From Humibacillus xanthopallidus (GTDB lineage: Bacteria > Actinomycetota > Actinomycetes > Actinomycetales > Dermatophilaceae), in assembly GCF_006716675.1 (NCBI RefSeq), contig NZ_VFPM01000002.1, forward strand, positions 868,001 through 932,000: DNA of 64,000 bases. The letters are read 5' to 3'. The notes below the pieces were generated by a model, which worked only from the letters and a program-made list of their open reading frames with translations, was not told the origin of the DNA and did not search any database. Shown here piece by piece: positions 8,162-16,985 of the stretch. Within the stretch, counting starts at the first letter, position 1; every line of letters begins with the position of its first letter. Both the position numbers and the translations under genes were made by a program.

Positions 8162-9802
8162 ATGTCCGTCCTCACCCGCACGTTCCGTCCCACGCCGAAG
8201 CCCGACCTCCGCTTGCCGTGGTGGACACCGGGCGACACCAACGCCGCCTTCGGTCTCGGTTTCAACGTCCTCGTCAACGTCCTCGTCCTCAGCTCGCTGT
8301 GCATTGGGGTCATCCGGATGTCCGAGGCCAGCGTCTACGGCGTCATCGTCCCTGCACTGGGGATCCAGCTGCTCATCGGCAACGTCTACTACACCTACCT
8401 CGCACGGAGGCTCGCCTACCGGGAGAACCGGGACGACGTCACCGCCATGCCTTACGGTCCGAGCGTCCCGCACATGTTCATCGTCACCTTCCTCATCATG
8501 TTGCCGGTCTACCTTGCGACCAAAGACCCGATCAAGGCCTGGGAGACCGGCCTGGCGTGGGCGTTCATCATCGGCATCATCGTCGTCATCGGGGCGTTCG
8601 TCGGCCCGTACATCCGCCGCTTCACCCCACGAGCGGCGATGCTCGGCACCTTGGCGGGCATCTCCCTGGCGTTCATCTCGATGCGTCCGGCAGCCCAGAT
8701 GTGGGACACCGCATGGATCGCCCTCCCCGTGTTCGTCATCATCCTGGCGGGGTTCTTCGCGAACGTGAGGATGCCCTTCGGCCTCCCGGTCGGGCTCGTC
8801 GCACTCCTCGTCGGCACAGCCATCGGCTGGGCGGGAGGTTTCATGTCCGCCCCTGACGTCGCGTCCGCCGCACGGGACATCGCGATCGCGGTCCCGACCG
8901 TGCAGCTGGACCTGCTGGTCAACGGCCTCAAGGACATCCTGCCGCTGCTCGCCACGGCGATCCCGCTGGGGATCTACAACTTCACCGAGGGCATGAGCAA
9001 CGTCGAGAGCGCGGCCGCCGCCGGGGACAACTACAACCTCCGGAGCGTCCTTCTCGCGGACGGCGCCGGTGCAATCGCCGGCGCGGCGCTCGGCTCGCCG
9101 TTCCCGCCCGCCGTCTACATCGGTCACCCCGGATGGAAGGCCGCGGGCGGACGGACCGGTTACTCGCTCGGCAGCGGTGTCGTCATCGCGCTGCTGTGCT
9201 TTGTCGGCCTGTTCGGCCTGATCAACACGCTCCTCCCCACGCCCGCCATCGTGCCGATCCTGCTCTACATCGGCCTCGTCATCGGGGCGCAGGCCTTCCG
9301 GGCCGTCCCCAAGGCCCACTACGTCGCCGTCGTCATCGCGATCATCCCCAACATCGCGGCCTGGGCCCAGGGTCTCATCGACAACGCCCTCGGTGCTGCG
9401 GGGACGTCTGCCGCCGAGGTCGGGGAGGCCGCTCTCGAGGGCAACAGCGTCCTCTACCACGGGCTGCTCATCCTCGGCAGCGGCGCTGTCCTCGCAGGCA
9501 TGATGATCGGCGCCGTGGTCGCCTTCATCGTGGACCGCAACTTCGTCTGGGCCGCGGGCTACCTCGTCGGAGCGGCAGCGCTCAGCTTCGTAGGGATCAT
9601 CAACGCCCAGCAGGTCGAGCTCAACGCCAATGCGGAGGTCACCGTGGGCTATCTCTTCGCCGCCGCCGTCTGTGTCGCCTTCGCCATGATGAGGCTCCCT
9701 CGCCGCGAGAAGGATGCCGACGAGCTGGAGCTCGACGCGGAGGAGGGCATGGTCTCCCGGCCAGCCGACGTGCCGGAGCCCGAGCCGACCGGCGCCGCCT
9801 GA
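8162..9802 (+). CDS. NCS2-like (xanthine/uracil-type) permease, probable biuret/ureide importer
   Basis: This 546-residue polytopic membrane protein has about 12 or more hydrophobic segments. Patches recall the nucleobase-ascorbate transporter family, for example IYNFTEGMSNVESAAAAGD and LGSPFPPAVYIGHPGW. The C-terminal tail after about 510 is acidic. ATG 8162 was chosen because AAGGAGGAG (8149-8157) lies at ideal spacing. A 137-bp gap precedes it and may hold a secondary promoter. Lying between the two hydrolases and the allophanate hydrolase, it most likely imports their substrate, perhaps biuret or another ureide. NCS2 members usually move nucleobases with protons, so the substrate assignment is inference. 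Confidence 0.78.
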   Translation: MSVLTRTFRPTPKPDLRLPWWTPGDTNAAFGLGFNVLVNVLVLSSLCIGVIRMSEASVYGVIVPALGIQLLIGNVYYTYLARRLAYRENRDDVTAMPYGPSVPHMFIVTFLIMLPVYLATKDPIKAWETGLAWAFIIGIIVVIGAFVGPYIRRFTPRAAMLGTLAGISLAFISMRPAAQMWDTAWIALPVFVIILAGFFANVRMPFGLPVGLVALLVGTAIGWAGGFMSAPDVASAARDIAIAVPTVQLDLLVNGLKDILPLLATAIPLGIYNFTEGMSNVESAAAAGDNYNLRSVLLADGAGAIAGAALGSPFPPAVYIGHPGWKAAGGRTGYSLGSGVVIALLCFVGLFGLINTLLPTPAIVPILLYIGLVIGAQAFRAVPKAHYVAVVIAIIPNIAAWAQGLIDNALGAAGTSAAEVGEAALEGNSVLYHGLLILGSGAVLAGMMIGAVVAFIVDRNFVWAAGYLVGAAALSFVGIINAQQVELNANAEVTVGYLFAAAVCVAFAMMRLPRREKDADELELDAEEGMVSRPADVPEPEPTGAA

Positions 9803-9821
9803 CGGCCCGGCGACCAGCACC

Positions 9822-10271
9822 GTGAACGAGACGATGGACGAGATCGTGGCCGGCGCCCTGAACGACGAGATGAACGGCACTGCGATCGACGTCGGGGGCG
9901 GTGGTCCTGGGGCGAGCGTCGAGGACGTGGTGAGGAGCTGTTTCACGGCCTACGAGGCGGCCCTCGTGGCCGGTGACGCCGCGGCCATCGACTCCTGGTT
10001 CGCCGCCGACCCCCGGACGATCCGCTTCGGCGTCGGCGAGGAACACTGGGGGGCGGACGAGATCCGGCGGTGGCGCCACGGCGCCCCGCCGGTCCCGGCG
10101 GGGCGCCGGCTCAGCGAGACCCGGGTCGACCTCTGGGGCGACGACCTCGCTGTCGTGACGACCCTCTTCGACTACCCCTCGTCGAGCGCCGTCGGGCGTC
10201 AGAGCCAGACCTGGCTCCGGACCCTTTCGGGGTGGCGCATCGTCCACGCACACGTCTCCGAGCGGGCGTGA
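9822..10271 (+). CDS. AtzH-like protein (DUF3225, NTF2-like fold)
   Basis: This 149-residue protein matches the DUF3225 family by the segment TIRFGVGEEHWGADEIRRWR and the closing block GRQSQTWLR-GWRIVHAHVS. Members such as AtzH are encoded in cyanurate/allophanate operons and have a small SnoaL/NTF2-like fold of uncertain function. GTG 9822 lies 20 nt after the permease stop; an in-frame ATG at 9834 is an alternative, and neither has a strong ribosome site. The stop overlaps the GTG of the allophanate hydrolase gene (GTGA), as in other operons of this type. This supports a joint role in ureide breakdown. Confidence 0.8.
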   Translation: MNETMDEIVAGALNDEMNGTAIDVGGGGPGASVEDVVRSCFTAYEAALVAGDAAAIDSWFAADPRTIRFGVGEEHWGADEIRRWRHGAPPVPAGRRLSETRVDLWGDDLAVVTTLFDYPSSSAVGRQSQTWLRTLSGWRIVHAHVSERA

Positions 10272-12031
10272 AGCCCGTGACCTTCTCGCCCGCACCCCGG
10301 ACGTGGGACGTGAGCCAGGCGCTGGCCGGCGCAGGGCAGCTCGACAACCCGGCCTTTATCAGCCTCGTCGACAGCCTGGTCGACGACCCGGGCGGCGCCG
10401 ACCCGGGTCGTGCTGTGGGACAGGATGACTCGTCCGACCCGGTACAGGCGTCAAGGGCACAGCCCCTCCGCGGTATGCCGTTCGCCGTCAAGGACAACAT
10501 CGACGTCGCGGGTCTGCCCACCACGGGCGCCTGCCCGACGCTGACGGCGCCGGCCGAGCGGAACGCACACGTGGTCGACCGGCTGGTGGCGGCTGGCGCC
10601 ATCCCGATCGGCAAGACGAACATGGACCAGTTCGCCACCGGTCTGGTCGGCACGCGCTCGCCGTACGGCGCCTGCCACTGCGTGGACTCCGACGACCACG
10701 TCAGCGGGGGGAGCAGCTCAGGAAGCGCTGTCGCGGTCGCGTCGGGTGTCGTGCCGTTCGCTCTCGGTACCGACACCGCGGGCAGCGGGCGGGTCCCCGC
10801 CGCGTTCAACGGACTCGTCGGGTACAAGCCGACCCGTGGTCTCGTCAGTACGCGTGGGGTCATGCCTGCGTGCCCGTCACTCGACTGCGTCTCCGTCTTC
10901 ACGACGACGGTGTCACTCGCGCGTGCCGTGCACGACGTCATCGCAGGCTTCGATCCCGACGACCCGTGGTCGCGCCGCCGTCCCAGCCCTCCGCAGGCCG
11001 GGATCGCCCGGGTCATGGGCGTCGTCGGCGTGCCTGACGTTCCGATCGACCTGGACCCCCGGCATCGCGCCGCCTGGGAGGCGGCGCTCGCCCGGTTCGC
11101 GGGGCTGGTCCGTCTGGTGCCCGTGGACGTGTCGCCGATGCTCGAGGTGGCGACGATGCTCTACGACGCACCCTTCGTCGCCGAGCGGCTCGCGGCCTTC
11201 GGACACCTGCTCGAACCGGATGGACCGCACCTCGACCCCACCGTGCGCCGGATCGTCCTGGGGGCTGCTGGGATGGAGGCAGACCGGCTCTTCGCCGCCC
11301 AGCACCGGCTGGCACGGCTGGCGAGAGATGTCGCGCAGGCGACCGCCGGCGTCGACGCGGTGCTCCTGCCCACGACACCGTTCCACCCGACGCTCTCCGA
11401 TGTGGCCGACGACCCCGTCGGGACGAACAGCCGGCTGGGGACCTACACCAACATGGCCAACCTCCTCGACCTCTCCGCGGTCGCCATCCCCGCGGGACGG
11501 CGATCCGACGGACTCCCCTTCGGTGTCCAGCTCGTCGCACCCGCCTTTGCGGACGCGCCGCTCCTCGATCTGGCCGCGCTGCTCACGGGGGAGCGCGCGT
11601 CCGATGTGCAGGTCCCAGTGCCACCGGGCCGACACCTGCTCGCCGTGTGCGGAGCTCACCTCTCGGGGCAGCCGCTCAACGACGTCCTGACCGGGGCCGG
11701 TGCACGCCTGCACCGTCGAGGGCGGACCGCGCCGGGCCACCGCATGGTCCGCATCGATGGCCCGTTGCCCCGGCCCGGACTGCTCGACGACGGCACGGGC
11801 CCCGACGAGGGCATCGACGTGGAGCTCTGGGAGGTGTCGGACGAGCTGTTGGCGCAGCTCGCCCTCGACGTCGATCCACCGCTCGAGATCGGGTTGGTGC
11901 GCCTGTGGGACGGCTCGCGGGTCGCGGGCTTCACCGCCGACCGGACCGCGCGTCACGAGCCCGACATCAGTGGGGCCGGAAGCTGGCGGGCCCACCTCGC
12001 GGACGTGTCACGCGGCAGCGCCGACCGGTGA
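10268..12031 (+). CDS. atzF: Allophanate hydrolase
   Basis: The 587-residue protein has two domains. Residues about 1-440 form an amidase-signature domain with Lys75 (FAVKDNIDV), Ser149 (GGSSSGS) and Ser173 (GTDTAGSG). The spacings of 74 and 24 equal those I recall for Pseudomonas AtzF (Lys91, Ser165, Ser189). Residues about 455-585 are the C-terminal allophanate-hydrolase domain (VCGAHLSGQPLN, PGLLDDG, ELWEV, GFTAD). The enzyme turns allophanate into ammonia and CO2. The C-terminal domain separates it from AtzE and GatA amidases. No biotin-dependent urea carboxylase gene is nearby, which points to biuret-type rather than urea feeding. It is coupled to the AtzH-like gene by GTGA. Confidence 0.9.
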   Translation: MKPVTFSPAPRTWDVSQALAGAGQLDNPAFISLVDSLVDDPGGADPGRAVGQDDSSDPVQASRAQPLRGMPFAVKDNIDVAGLPTTGACPTLTAPAERNAHVVDRLVAAGAIPIGKTNMDQFATGLVGTRSPYGACHCVDSDDHVSGGSSSGSAVAVASGVVPFALGTDTAGSGRVPAAFNGLVGYKPTRGLVSTRGVMPACPSLDCVSVFTTTVSLARAVHDVIAGFDPDDPWSRRRPSPPQAGIARVMGVVGVPDVPIDLDPRHRAAWEAALARFAGLVRLVPVDVSPMLEVATMLYDAPFVAERLAAFGHLLEPDGPHLDPTVRRIVLGAAGMEADRLFAAQHRLARLARDVAQATAGVDAVLLPTTPFHPTLSDVADDPVGTNSRLGTYTNMANLLDLSAVAIPAGRRSDGLPFGVQLVAPAFADAPLLDLAALLTGERASDVQVPVPPGRHLLAVCGAHLSGQPLNDVLTGAGARLHRRGRTAPGHRMVRIDGPLPRPGLLDDGTGPDEGIDVELWEVSDELLAQLALDVDPPLEIGLVRLWDGSRVAGFTADRTARHEPDISGAGSWRAHLADVSRGSADR

Positions 12032-12179
12032 CCGAGTCACGCCGGGTGGGCTCGCGAGGCCTGCCCCTGGACCGGCCCTCGGCAACGACGTGAGGCTCGC
12101 CGTGCGCGCACCGACCGGCCCATTCCGCGTTTGGTCCGCCCGGCTGCTAATCTCACCGGGCGCACGCAAACACGTGCCC

Positions 12180-12254
12180 GCCCCCGTAGCTCAGGGGATA
12201 GAGCACCGCCCTCCGGAGGCGGGAGCGCAGGTTCGAATCCTGCCGGGGGCACCA
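12180..12254 (+). tRNA. tRNA-Arg (anticodon CCG)
   Basis: The cloverleaf is clear. Acceptor arms are GCCCCCG and CGGGGGC, the D stem is GCTC/GAGC, and the anticodon loop is CTCCGGA with anticodon CCG (reads CGG). The T arm is GCAGG-TTCGAAT-CCTGC, and ACCA is encoded at 12251-12254. A TAATCT box (12148-12153) upstream may be its -10. In many actinobacteria an arginyl-tRNA synthetase gene lies near lysA; here a core-less ArgS relative does. Confidence 0.96.
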
Positions 12255-12260
12255 AAGTCT

Positions 12261-12302
12261 GGGCCGGTGTGACCGCTGCGAAACGCGCGGTTGCACCGGC
12301 CC
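12261..12302 (+). terminator. Terminator hairpin after tRNA-Arg
   Basis: GGGCCGGTG (12261-12269) pairs perfectly with CACCGGCCC. Inside it ACCGC pairs with GCGGT across a 2x2 internal loop. There is no T-run, as is common for high-GC actinobacteria. Confidence 0.7.
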
Positions 12303-12381
12303 TCGTCCATTCGTGGGATGCGGGCCCGTCGCGCGTGGTTCGATGGCGACCCTGCTGGGTCGAGAGTGCTGGGAGGCCGAC

Positions 12382-13293
12382 ATGCCGCCGACGGAGGACG
12401 CTGCTGTCCCTGAGGCCGGAGAGGGCGCCACCCCCACATCCGCCCCGACATCCGGGGGCCGGCATGAGCTGAAGAGCCCCGGCTACGAGATCTTCATCGC
12501 CGCCCTGTCGATCCTCTCCATCGTCAACCTCGCGCTCGCCATCATCGTGAAGGATGCCGCGCTCGACGCGGTCCTCAACGCCATGAACGCCGGCTTGAGT
12601 GTCATCCTCTTCATCGACTTCCTCGTCCGGCTGCGCACGGCCCCGTCGCGGTCCGACTACTTCTTCCGCAACTTCGGGTGGGCCGACCTTCTCGCCAGCC
12701 TTCCCCTCCCACAGCTGAAGATGCTCAGGCTCTTCCGCCTGGCGCGCGTGTACCGCCTCCTGCGGGCCTACGGAGCGCGCAACATCGGCCGCAGCCTGCT
12801 CCGTGAGCGCGCCGGCAGCGCGCTGCTCAGCCTCCTCTTCATCGCCATCCTCGTCCTCGAGTTCGGCAGCCTGTGGATGCTGCGGCTCGAGTCGACCGCT
12901 GTCGACCCCAACATCACCACGGCCTCCGACGCGATGTGGTACGTCATCGTGACGATCTCGACCGTCGGCTACGGCGACCAGTACCCGGTGACCACCTCCG
13001 GCCGGGTGCTGGGCGCGATCATCATCGTCCTCGGCGTCGCGATCTTCGGCACCCTCACGGGCTACCTCGCCAACCTCTTCCTCTCTCCCACGACGTCGGA
13101 CGACACGGCCGGGAGCGACACGGCCGGGAGCGACACGGTCGCGAGCGACACCACGACGAGCGCCGCGGCCGATGCGCGCGACCGTCGCCTCGCCCAGCTC
13201 ACCCGGGCGGGGGAGCTGCGCGAGGCCGGGGTGCTCAGCCAGGCGGAGTTCGAGGCCTTCAAGGCCGAGATCCTGGCGACGCCCGCGCCCTGA
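12382..13293 (+). CDS. Voltage-gated-type potassium channel with C-terminal SHOCT-like motif
   Basis: This 303-residue membrane protein has the six-helix plan of a Kv-type channel subunit. It contains the selectivity filter TVGYGD (194-199). An S4-like helix at about 113-131 carries Arg116, 119, 122, 125 and 128, one every third residue, which is the pattern of a voltage sensor. The C-terminus has a low-complexity linker (repeats of SDTAG, about 238-255). It ends in a SHOCT-like segment (about 268-300: LTRAGELREAGVLSQAEFEAFKAEIL), possibly an oligomerisation motif. ATG 12382 follows GGGAGG at good spacing. It should conduct K+ across the cytoplasmic membrane as a tetramer. Confidence 0.88.
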   Translation: MPPTEDAAVPEAGEGATPTSAPTSGGRHELKSPGYEIFIAALSILSIVNLALAIIVKDAALDAVLNAMNAGLSVILFIDFLVRLRTAPSRSDYFFRNFGWADLLASLPLPQLKMLRLFRLARVYRLLRAYGARNIGRSLLRERAGSALLSLLFIAILVLEFGSLWMLRLESTAVDPNITTASDAMWYVIVTISTVGYGDQYPVTTSGRVLGAIIIVLGVAIFGTLTGYLANLFLSPTTSDDTAGSDTAGSDTVASDTTTSAAADARDRRLAQLTRAGELREAGVLSQAEFEAFKAEILATPAP

Positions 13294-13347
13294 CGAGGCA
13301 TTCTGACTGCCGCTCGGGGCGAGGGAGCCCTTTCGTAGACTCGGGCC

Positions 13348-14148
13348 ATGACGCCCGAGCACCTGCGCGACCTGCTCGTGGCCGTCGCCGCTCGGGCCGC
13401 CGACGTCGGGGCGCTACCAGAGGGAGCCGAGGCTGGCCCGCCCGCCGGGGTGCTCTTCCGGCCGGCGGAGCCGCGGGGTGCCGGCGTCGTCGCCGACTGG
13501 GTGACGCCCGTGGCGCAGCGCTGGGTCCCCCTGCTCGACACCGAACTCCAGCCCCGCGCGCTCGCCCGCATCCTCGCCCAGGGCCTCTCGGAGCGGCGCG
13601 AGGTCGCCGCCGTCGAGGTCGGCCCGTCCGGGCTCATCGCGATCACCCTCGACGACGCAGTCCGCGCGGGCATCATCGAGGTCGTCCACAGCGCCCCCGA
13701 GACGTATGCCGCGAGGCCGGGTGGGCGCTACCGTCCCGTCCTCGAGCGGCCGGGGTGGCGCGCCCTCGACGACCCGCTGCGCGGCGTGCAGCACGCGCAC
13801 GCGCGCCTCTGCCGGCTGCTGCGCAACGCCGCGGCCACCGGGGTGCAGCAGCGAGCGACCGACCGGCTCGAGATGCTGAACCACGTGCCGGAGCGCCACC
13901 TGCTCGTCGCGGTCGCCGACCTGCCCCAGCGCCTTGATGCCCATGCGGGCGACGAGCACGCCTGCCGCCAGGCGCTCGTCAATCTCGGCCGGCTCGCCGA
14001 CGCCTGGGACCACCCGACCCGACCGATGCTCGTGGGGGACTCGCCCGAGCACGTCCACGGCGCCCGGATGGCGCTCGCCGACACGGTGCGCGTCGTCTTG
14101 CGCAATGGACTCGCCCGGCTCGGTGCCGCGGCCCCCGAGAGGATGTAG
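13348..14148 (+). CDS. ArgS-like protein lacking the catalytic core (N-terminal plus DALR anticodon-binding domain)
   Basis: The protein is 266 residues. The first part (about 1-115) resembles the N-terminal additional domain of arginyl-tRNA synthetase, including LARILAQGLSERREVAAVEVGPSGLIAITL. The C-terminal part (about 130-262) is a DALR-type helical anticodon-binding domain (VQHAHARLCRLLRNA; ALVNLGRLADAWDHP). The class I Rossmann core with its HIGH and KMSKS motifs is missing, so it cannot charge tRNA. It occupies the position upstream of lysA where actinobacteria usually carry argS. It may bind tRNA-Arg or regulate; both are inference. TAGACT lies 6 nt before ATG 13348, which suggests a leaderless start. 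The lysA ATG follows its TAG after 2 nt. Confidence 0.82.
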   Translation: MTPEHLRDLLVAVAARAADVGALPEGAEAGPPAGVLFRPAEPRGAGVVADWVTPVAQRWVPLLDTELQPRALARILAQGLSERREVAAVEVGPSGLIAITLDDAVRAGIIEVVHSAPETYAARPGGRYRPVLERPGWRALDDPLRGVQHAHARLCRLLRNAAATGVQQRATDRLEMLNHVPERHLLVAVADLPQRLDAHAGDEHACRQALVNLGRLADAWDHPTRPMLVGDSPEHVHGARMALADTVRVVLRNGLARLGAAAPERM

Positions 14149-14150
14149 GG

Positions 14151-15566
14151 ATGCACGCACACGAAGCCGGAGCGCTGCACGCAGAGGGCTATCGCGGGCC
14201 GTCGTGGCTCCGGACGCCGGTCGACGTCAACGCGCTCGTCCCCTCCCTGTGGGCGACCTCCGTGGGTCGCGGTGGCGACGGCGTGCTCACCGTCGGCGGA
14301 GTGAGCGTCACCGAGCTGGCGCGCGAGTTCGGCACTCCGGCATACGTCATCGACGAAGACGACTTCCGTTCGCGCGCAAGGGATTTCAAGCAGACGTATG
14401 CCGAGGTGTTCGGCAGCCTCTCCGGAGCCGACGTCTTCTACGCCGGCAAGGCGTTCCTCTGCACCGAGGTCGCGCGGTGGATCCACGACGAGGGGCTGCA
14501 CCTCGACGTGTGCACCGGCGGCGAGCTCGCTGTCGCGATCCGCGCCGGGGTGCCGGGGGAGCGGATCGGCCTGCACGGCAACAACAAGAGCGTCGCCGAG
14601 ATCCGTGCCGCCCTCGACCACGGCGTCAGTCGCATCGTCATCGACTCCTTCGACGAGATCGAGCGAGTGTCGGCGGTGGCGAGCGAGCTCGGCGTCGTGG
14701 CACCGGTGCTCATCCGCGTCACGGTCGGTGTCGAGGCGCACACCCACGAGTTCATCGCGACCGCGCACGAGGACCAGAAGTTCGGACTCTCGCTCTCGGG
14801 TGGACACGCCTTCGACGCGGCACGACGCATCCTCGAGCGACCTGACGCGTTGCGCCTGCTCGGCCTGCACAGCCACATCGGGTCGCAGATCTTCGACACG
14901 TCCGGCTTCGAGGTGTCGGCCCGCCGCATCCTCGGCCTGCACACGCAGATCGCGAGGGAGCTCGGCACGGAGCTGCCCGAGCTCGACCTCGGTGGGGGCT
15001 TCGGCATCGCCTACACGACCGAGCACGACCCGCTGCCGCCGAAGAGCCTCGCGGCAGGCATGGCCGAGATCATCGAGCGTGAGTGTCGCGCCGACGGTGT
15101 CACCGTGCCGCGCATCTCGATCGAGCCCGGCCGGGCCATCGCCGGCCCGAGCACCTTCACGCTCTACGAGGTCGGCACCGTCAAGCCGGTCGACCTCGAC
15201 GGGGGAGCCTCTCGGGTCTACGTGTCGGTCGACGGCGGCATGAGCGACAACGTGCGCACGGCGCTCTACGACGCCAACTACTCGTGCACGCTCGCGAGCC
15301 GCACCTCCCTGGCCACACCCGCGCTGGCCCGCGTCGTCGGCCGGCACTGTGAGAGCGGCGACATCGTCGTCAAGGACGAGTTCCTCCCCGCCGACGTCAC
15401 GGCCGGTGACCTCATCGCCGTGCCCGGGACCGGCGCCTACTGCCGCTCGCTGTCGAGCCAGTACAACCACACCCCGCGGCCGCCCGTGGTCGCCGTGCGC
15501 GACGGCCGGGCCCGGGTGATCGTGCGCCGCGAGACCATCGACGACCTGCTCGCGCTCGACGTCTGA
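14151..15566 (+). CDS. lysA: Diaminopimelate decarboxylase
   Basis: This 471-residue, PLP-dependent, fold-III decarboxylase makes L-lysine from meso-diaminopimelate, the last step of lysine synthesis. The PLP lysine is Lys100 in FYAGKAFLC. Other family blocks are GLHSHIGSQIFD, DLGGGFGIAY, EPGRAIAGPS and the C-terminal TGAYCRSLSSQYN. The N-terminus is about 45 residues longer than the minimal enzyme, as is usual in actinobacteria. ATG 14151 sits 2 nt after the preceding stop, so it is translationally linked to the ArgS-like gene. Two GTATGCCG-family copies near codons 63-85 force GCA and TAT codons. Confidence 0.95.
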   Translation: MHAHEAGALHAEGYRGPSWLRTPVDVNALVPSLWATSVGRGGDGVLTVGGVSVTELAREFGTPAYVIDEDDFRSRARDFKQTYAEVFGSLSGADVFYAGKAFLCTEVARWIHDEGLHLDVCTGGELAVAIRAGVPGERIGLHGNNKSVAEIRAALDHGVSRIVIDSFDEIERVSAVASELGVVAPVLIRVTVGVEAHTHEFIATAHEDQKFGLSLSGGHAFDAARRILERPDALRLLGLHSHIGSQIFDTSGFEVSARRILGLHTQIARELGTELPELDLGGGFGIAYTTEHDPLPPKSLAAGMAEIIERECRADGVTVPRISIEPGRAIAGPSTFTLYEVGTVKPVDLDGGASRVYVSVDGGMSDNVRTALYDANYSCTLASRTSLATPALARVVGRHCESGDIVVKDEFLPADVTAGDLIAVPGTGAYCRSLSSQYNHTPRPPVVAVRDGRARVIVRRETIDDLLALDV

Positions 15567-15669
15567 GATGCCGGACATGACCCGCAGATGTCGCAGATCC
15601 TTCGCCACCGATGTCCGGATCGCGAAACAATGAGCGTCCATCAGGCGGACAGACGGCAGGATTCGCAGC

Positions 15670-16983
15670 GTGGATAGCGCCGTGAGCACCCAGCGACCGC
15701 TGCGCGTGGCCCTTCTCGGGGCCGGCGTGGTCGGCGGAGCCGTCGCGCGCCTGCTCACGGAGCACGCCAGCGACATGGCAGCCCGGGTCGGCGCGCCGCT
15801 CGAGATCGTCGGCATCGCCGTGCGCCGGGCCGGCCGTGACCGGTCCGACCTCGGCATCGACCCGAGGCTCTTCACGACCGACGCCGACGACCTCGTCACC
15901 CGCGCCGACGTCGTCGTCGAGGTCATCGGCGGCATCGAGCCCGCCCGCTCGCTCATCCTCAGTGCCATGAAGCACGGCGCCTCGGTCGTCACCGCCAACA
16001 AGGCGCTGCTCGCCGAGGACGGCCCGGCGCTCTACGCGGCGGCTGCCGAGCACGGTGTCGACCTCTACTACGAGGCCGCCGTGGCCGGGGCCATCCCGCT
16101 CCTGCGGCCGCTTCGCGAGTCGCTCGCCGGCGACGACGTGACCAAGGTGCTCGGCATCGTCAACGGCACGACGAACTATGTGCTCGACAAGATGGACACG
16201 ACCGGTGCCGGCTTCGCCGACGCCGTCGAGCAGGCCCAGGCGCTCGGCTACGCCGAGGCCGACCCCACGGCCGACGTCGAGGGATTCGACGCCGCAGCCA
16301 AGGCGGCGATCCTCGCCTCGCTCGCGTTCCACACCCGCGTCTCGGGGGCCGACGTCTACCGCGAGGGCATCACCGAGGTGACCGCGGCGGACGTCGCAGC
16401 GGCGCGCGAGATGGACTCCGTCGTCAAGCTGCTCGCGATCTGCGAGCGCACCGAGGCCGGCGTCAGCGTCCGCGTGCACCCGGCGATGATCCCGCGGTCG
16501 CACCCGCTCGCCGGGGTTCGCGAGGCCTTCAACGCCGTCTTCGTCGAGGCCGACGCCGCCGGGCAGCTGATGTTCTACGGCCGCGGTGCGGGTGGCGACC
16601 CGACCGCGTCGGCCGTGCTCGGAGACCTCGTCGCCGTGGCCCGTCACCGGGTCGGCGGCGGGCTCGGCCCGGGGGAGAGCAGCTATGCCGACCTGCCCGT
16701 GCTCACCATGGGCGACGCCCTGACGCGCTACCACATCAGCCTCGACGTCGAGGACCGCTCCGGTGTCCTCGCCCAGGTCGCCGCGGCGTTCGCCGACCAC
16801 GACGTCTCGATCGAGACGGTGCGCCAGCAGCTCGTCCGTGAGGACGGCGACCGCGGCCACCGCGCCAACCTCATCATCGTCACGCACACCGCGACCGACG
16901 CCGCGCTGTCCTCCACCGTCGAGCGCCTGCGCACGCTCGACGTCGTGCGAGGTGTCAACTCCGTCATGCGCGTGGAAGGTTAG
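15670..16983 (+). CDS. hom: Homoserine dehydrogenase
   Basis: The 437-residue protein reduces aspartate semialdehyde to homoserine with NAD(P)H, the branch point toward threonine and methionine. Visible features are the Rossmann loop [11 protein letters not shown] (about 15-25), VTANKALL, the catalytic region [12 protein letters not shown], and [30 protein letters not shown]-terminal ACT domain (about 355-432: [31 protein letters not shown]) predicts threonine feedback control. GTG 15670 is used; an in-frame GTG at 15682 is possible. A 103-bp gap after lysA contains an imperfect GGACAT/ATGTCC repeat and could hold a separate promoter. Confidence 0.95.
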   Translation: MDSAVSTQRPLRVALLGAGVVGGAVARLLTEHASDMAARVGAPLEIVGIAVRRAGRDRSDLGIDPRLFTTDADDLVTRADVVVEVIGGIEPARSLILSAMKHGASVVTANKALLAEDGPALYAAAAEHGVDLYYEAAVAGAIPLLRPLRESLAGDDVTKVLGIVNGTTNYVLDKMDTTGAGFADAVEQAQALGYAEADPTADVEGFDAAAKAAILASLAFHTRVSGADVYREGITEVTAADVAAAREMDSVVKLLAICERTEAGVSVRVHPAMIPRSHPLAGVREAFNAVFVEADAAGQLMFYGRGAGGDPTASAVLGDLVAVARHRVGGGLGPGESSYADLPVLTMGDALTRYHISLDVEDRSGVLAQVAAAFADHDVSIETVRQQLVREDGDRGHRANLIIVTHTATDAALSSTVERLRTLDVVRGVNSVMRVEG

Positions 16984-16985
16984 TG

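Noticed and set aside
7979..9946. Long minus-strand frame opposite the permease
   Set aside because: Same reason: antisense to a clear membrane transporter, with low-complexity composition.
15567..15669. Lysine or other riboswitch in the lysA-hom gap
   Set aside because: The gap is too short and shows only an imperfect GGACAT/ATGTCC pair; no aptamer-like structure could be recognised.
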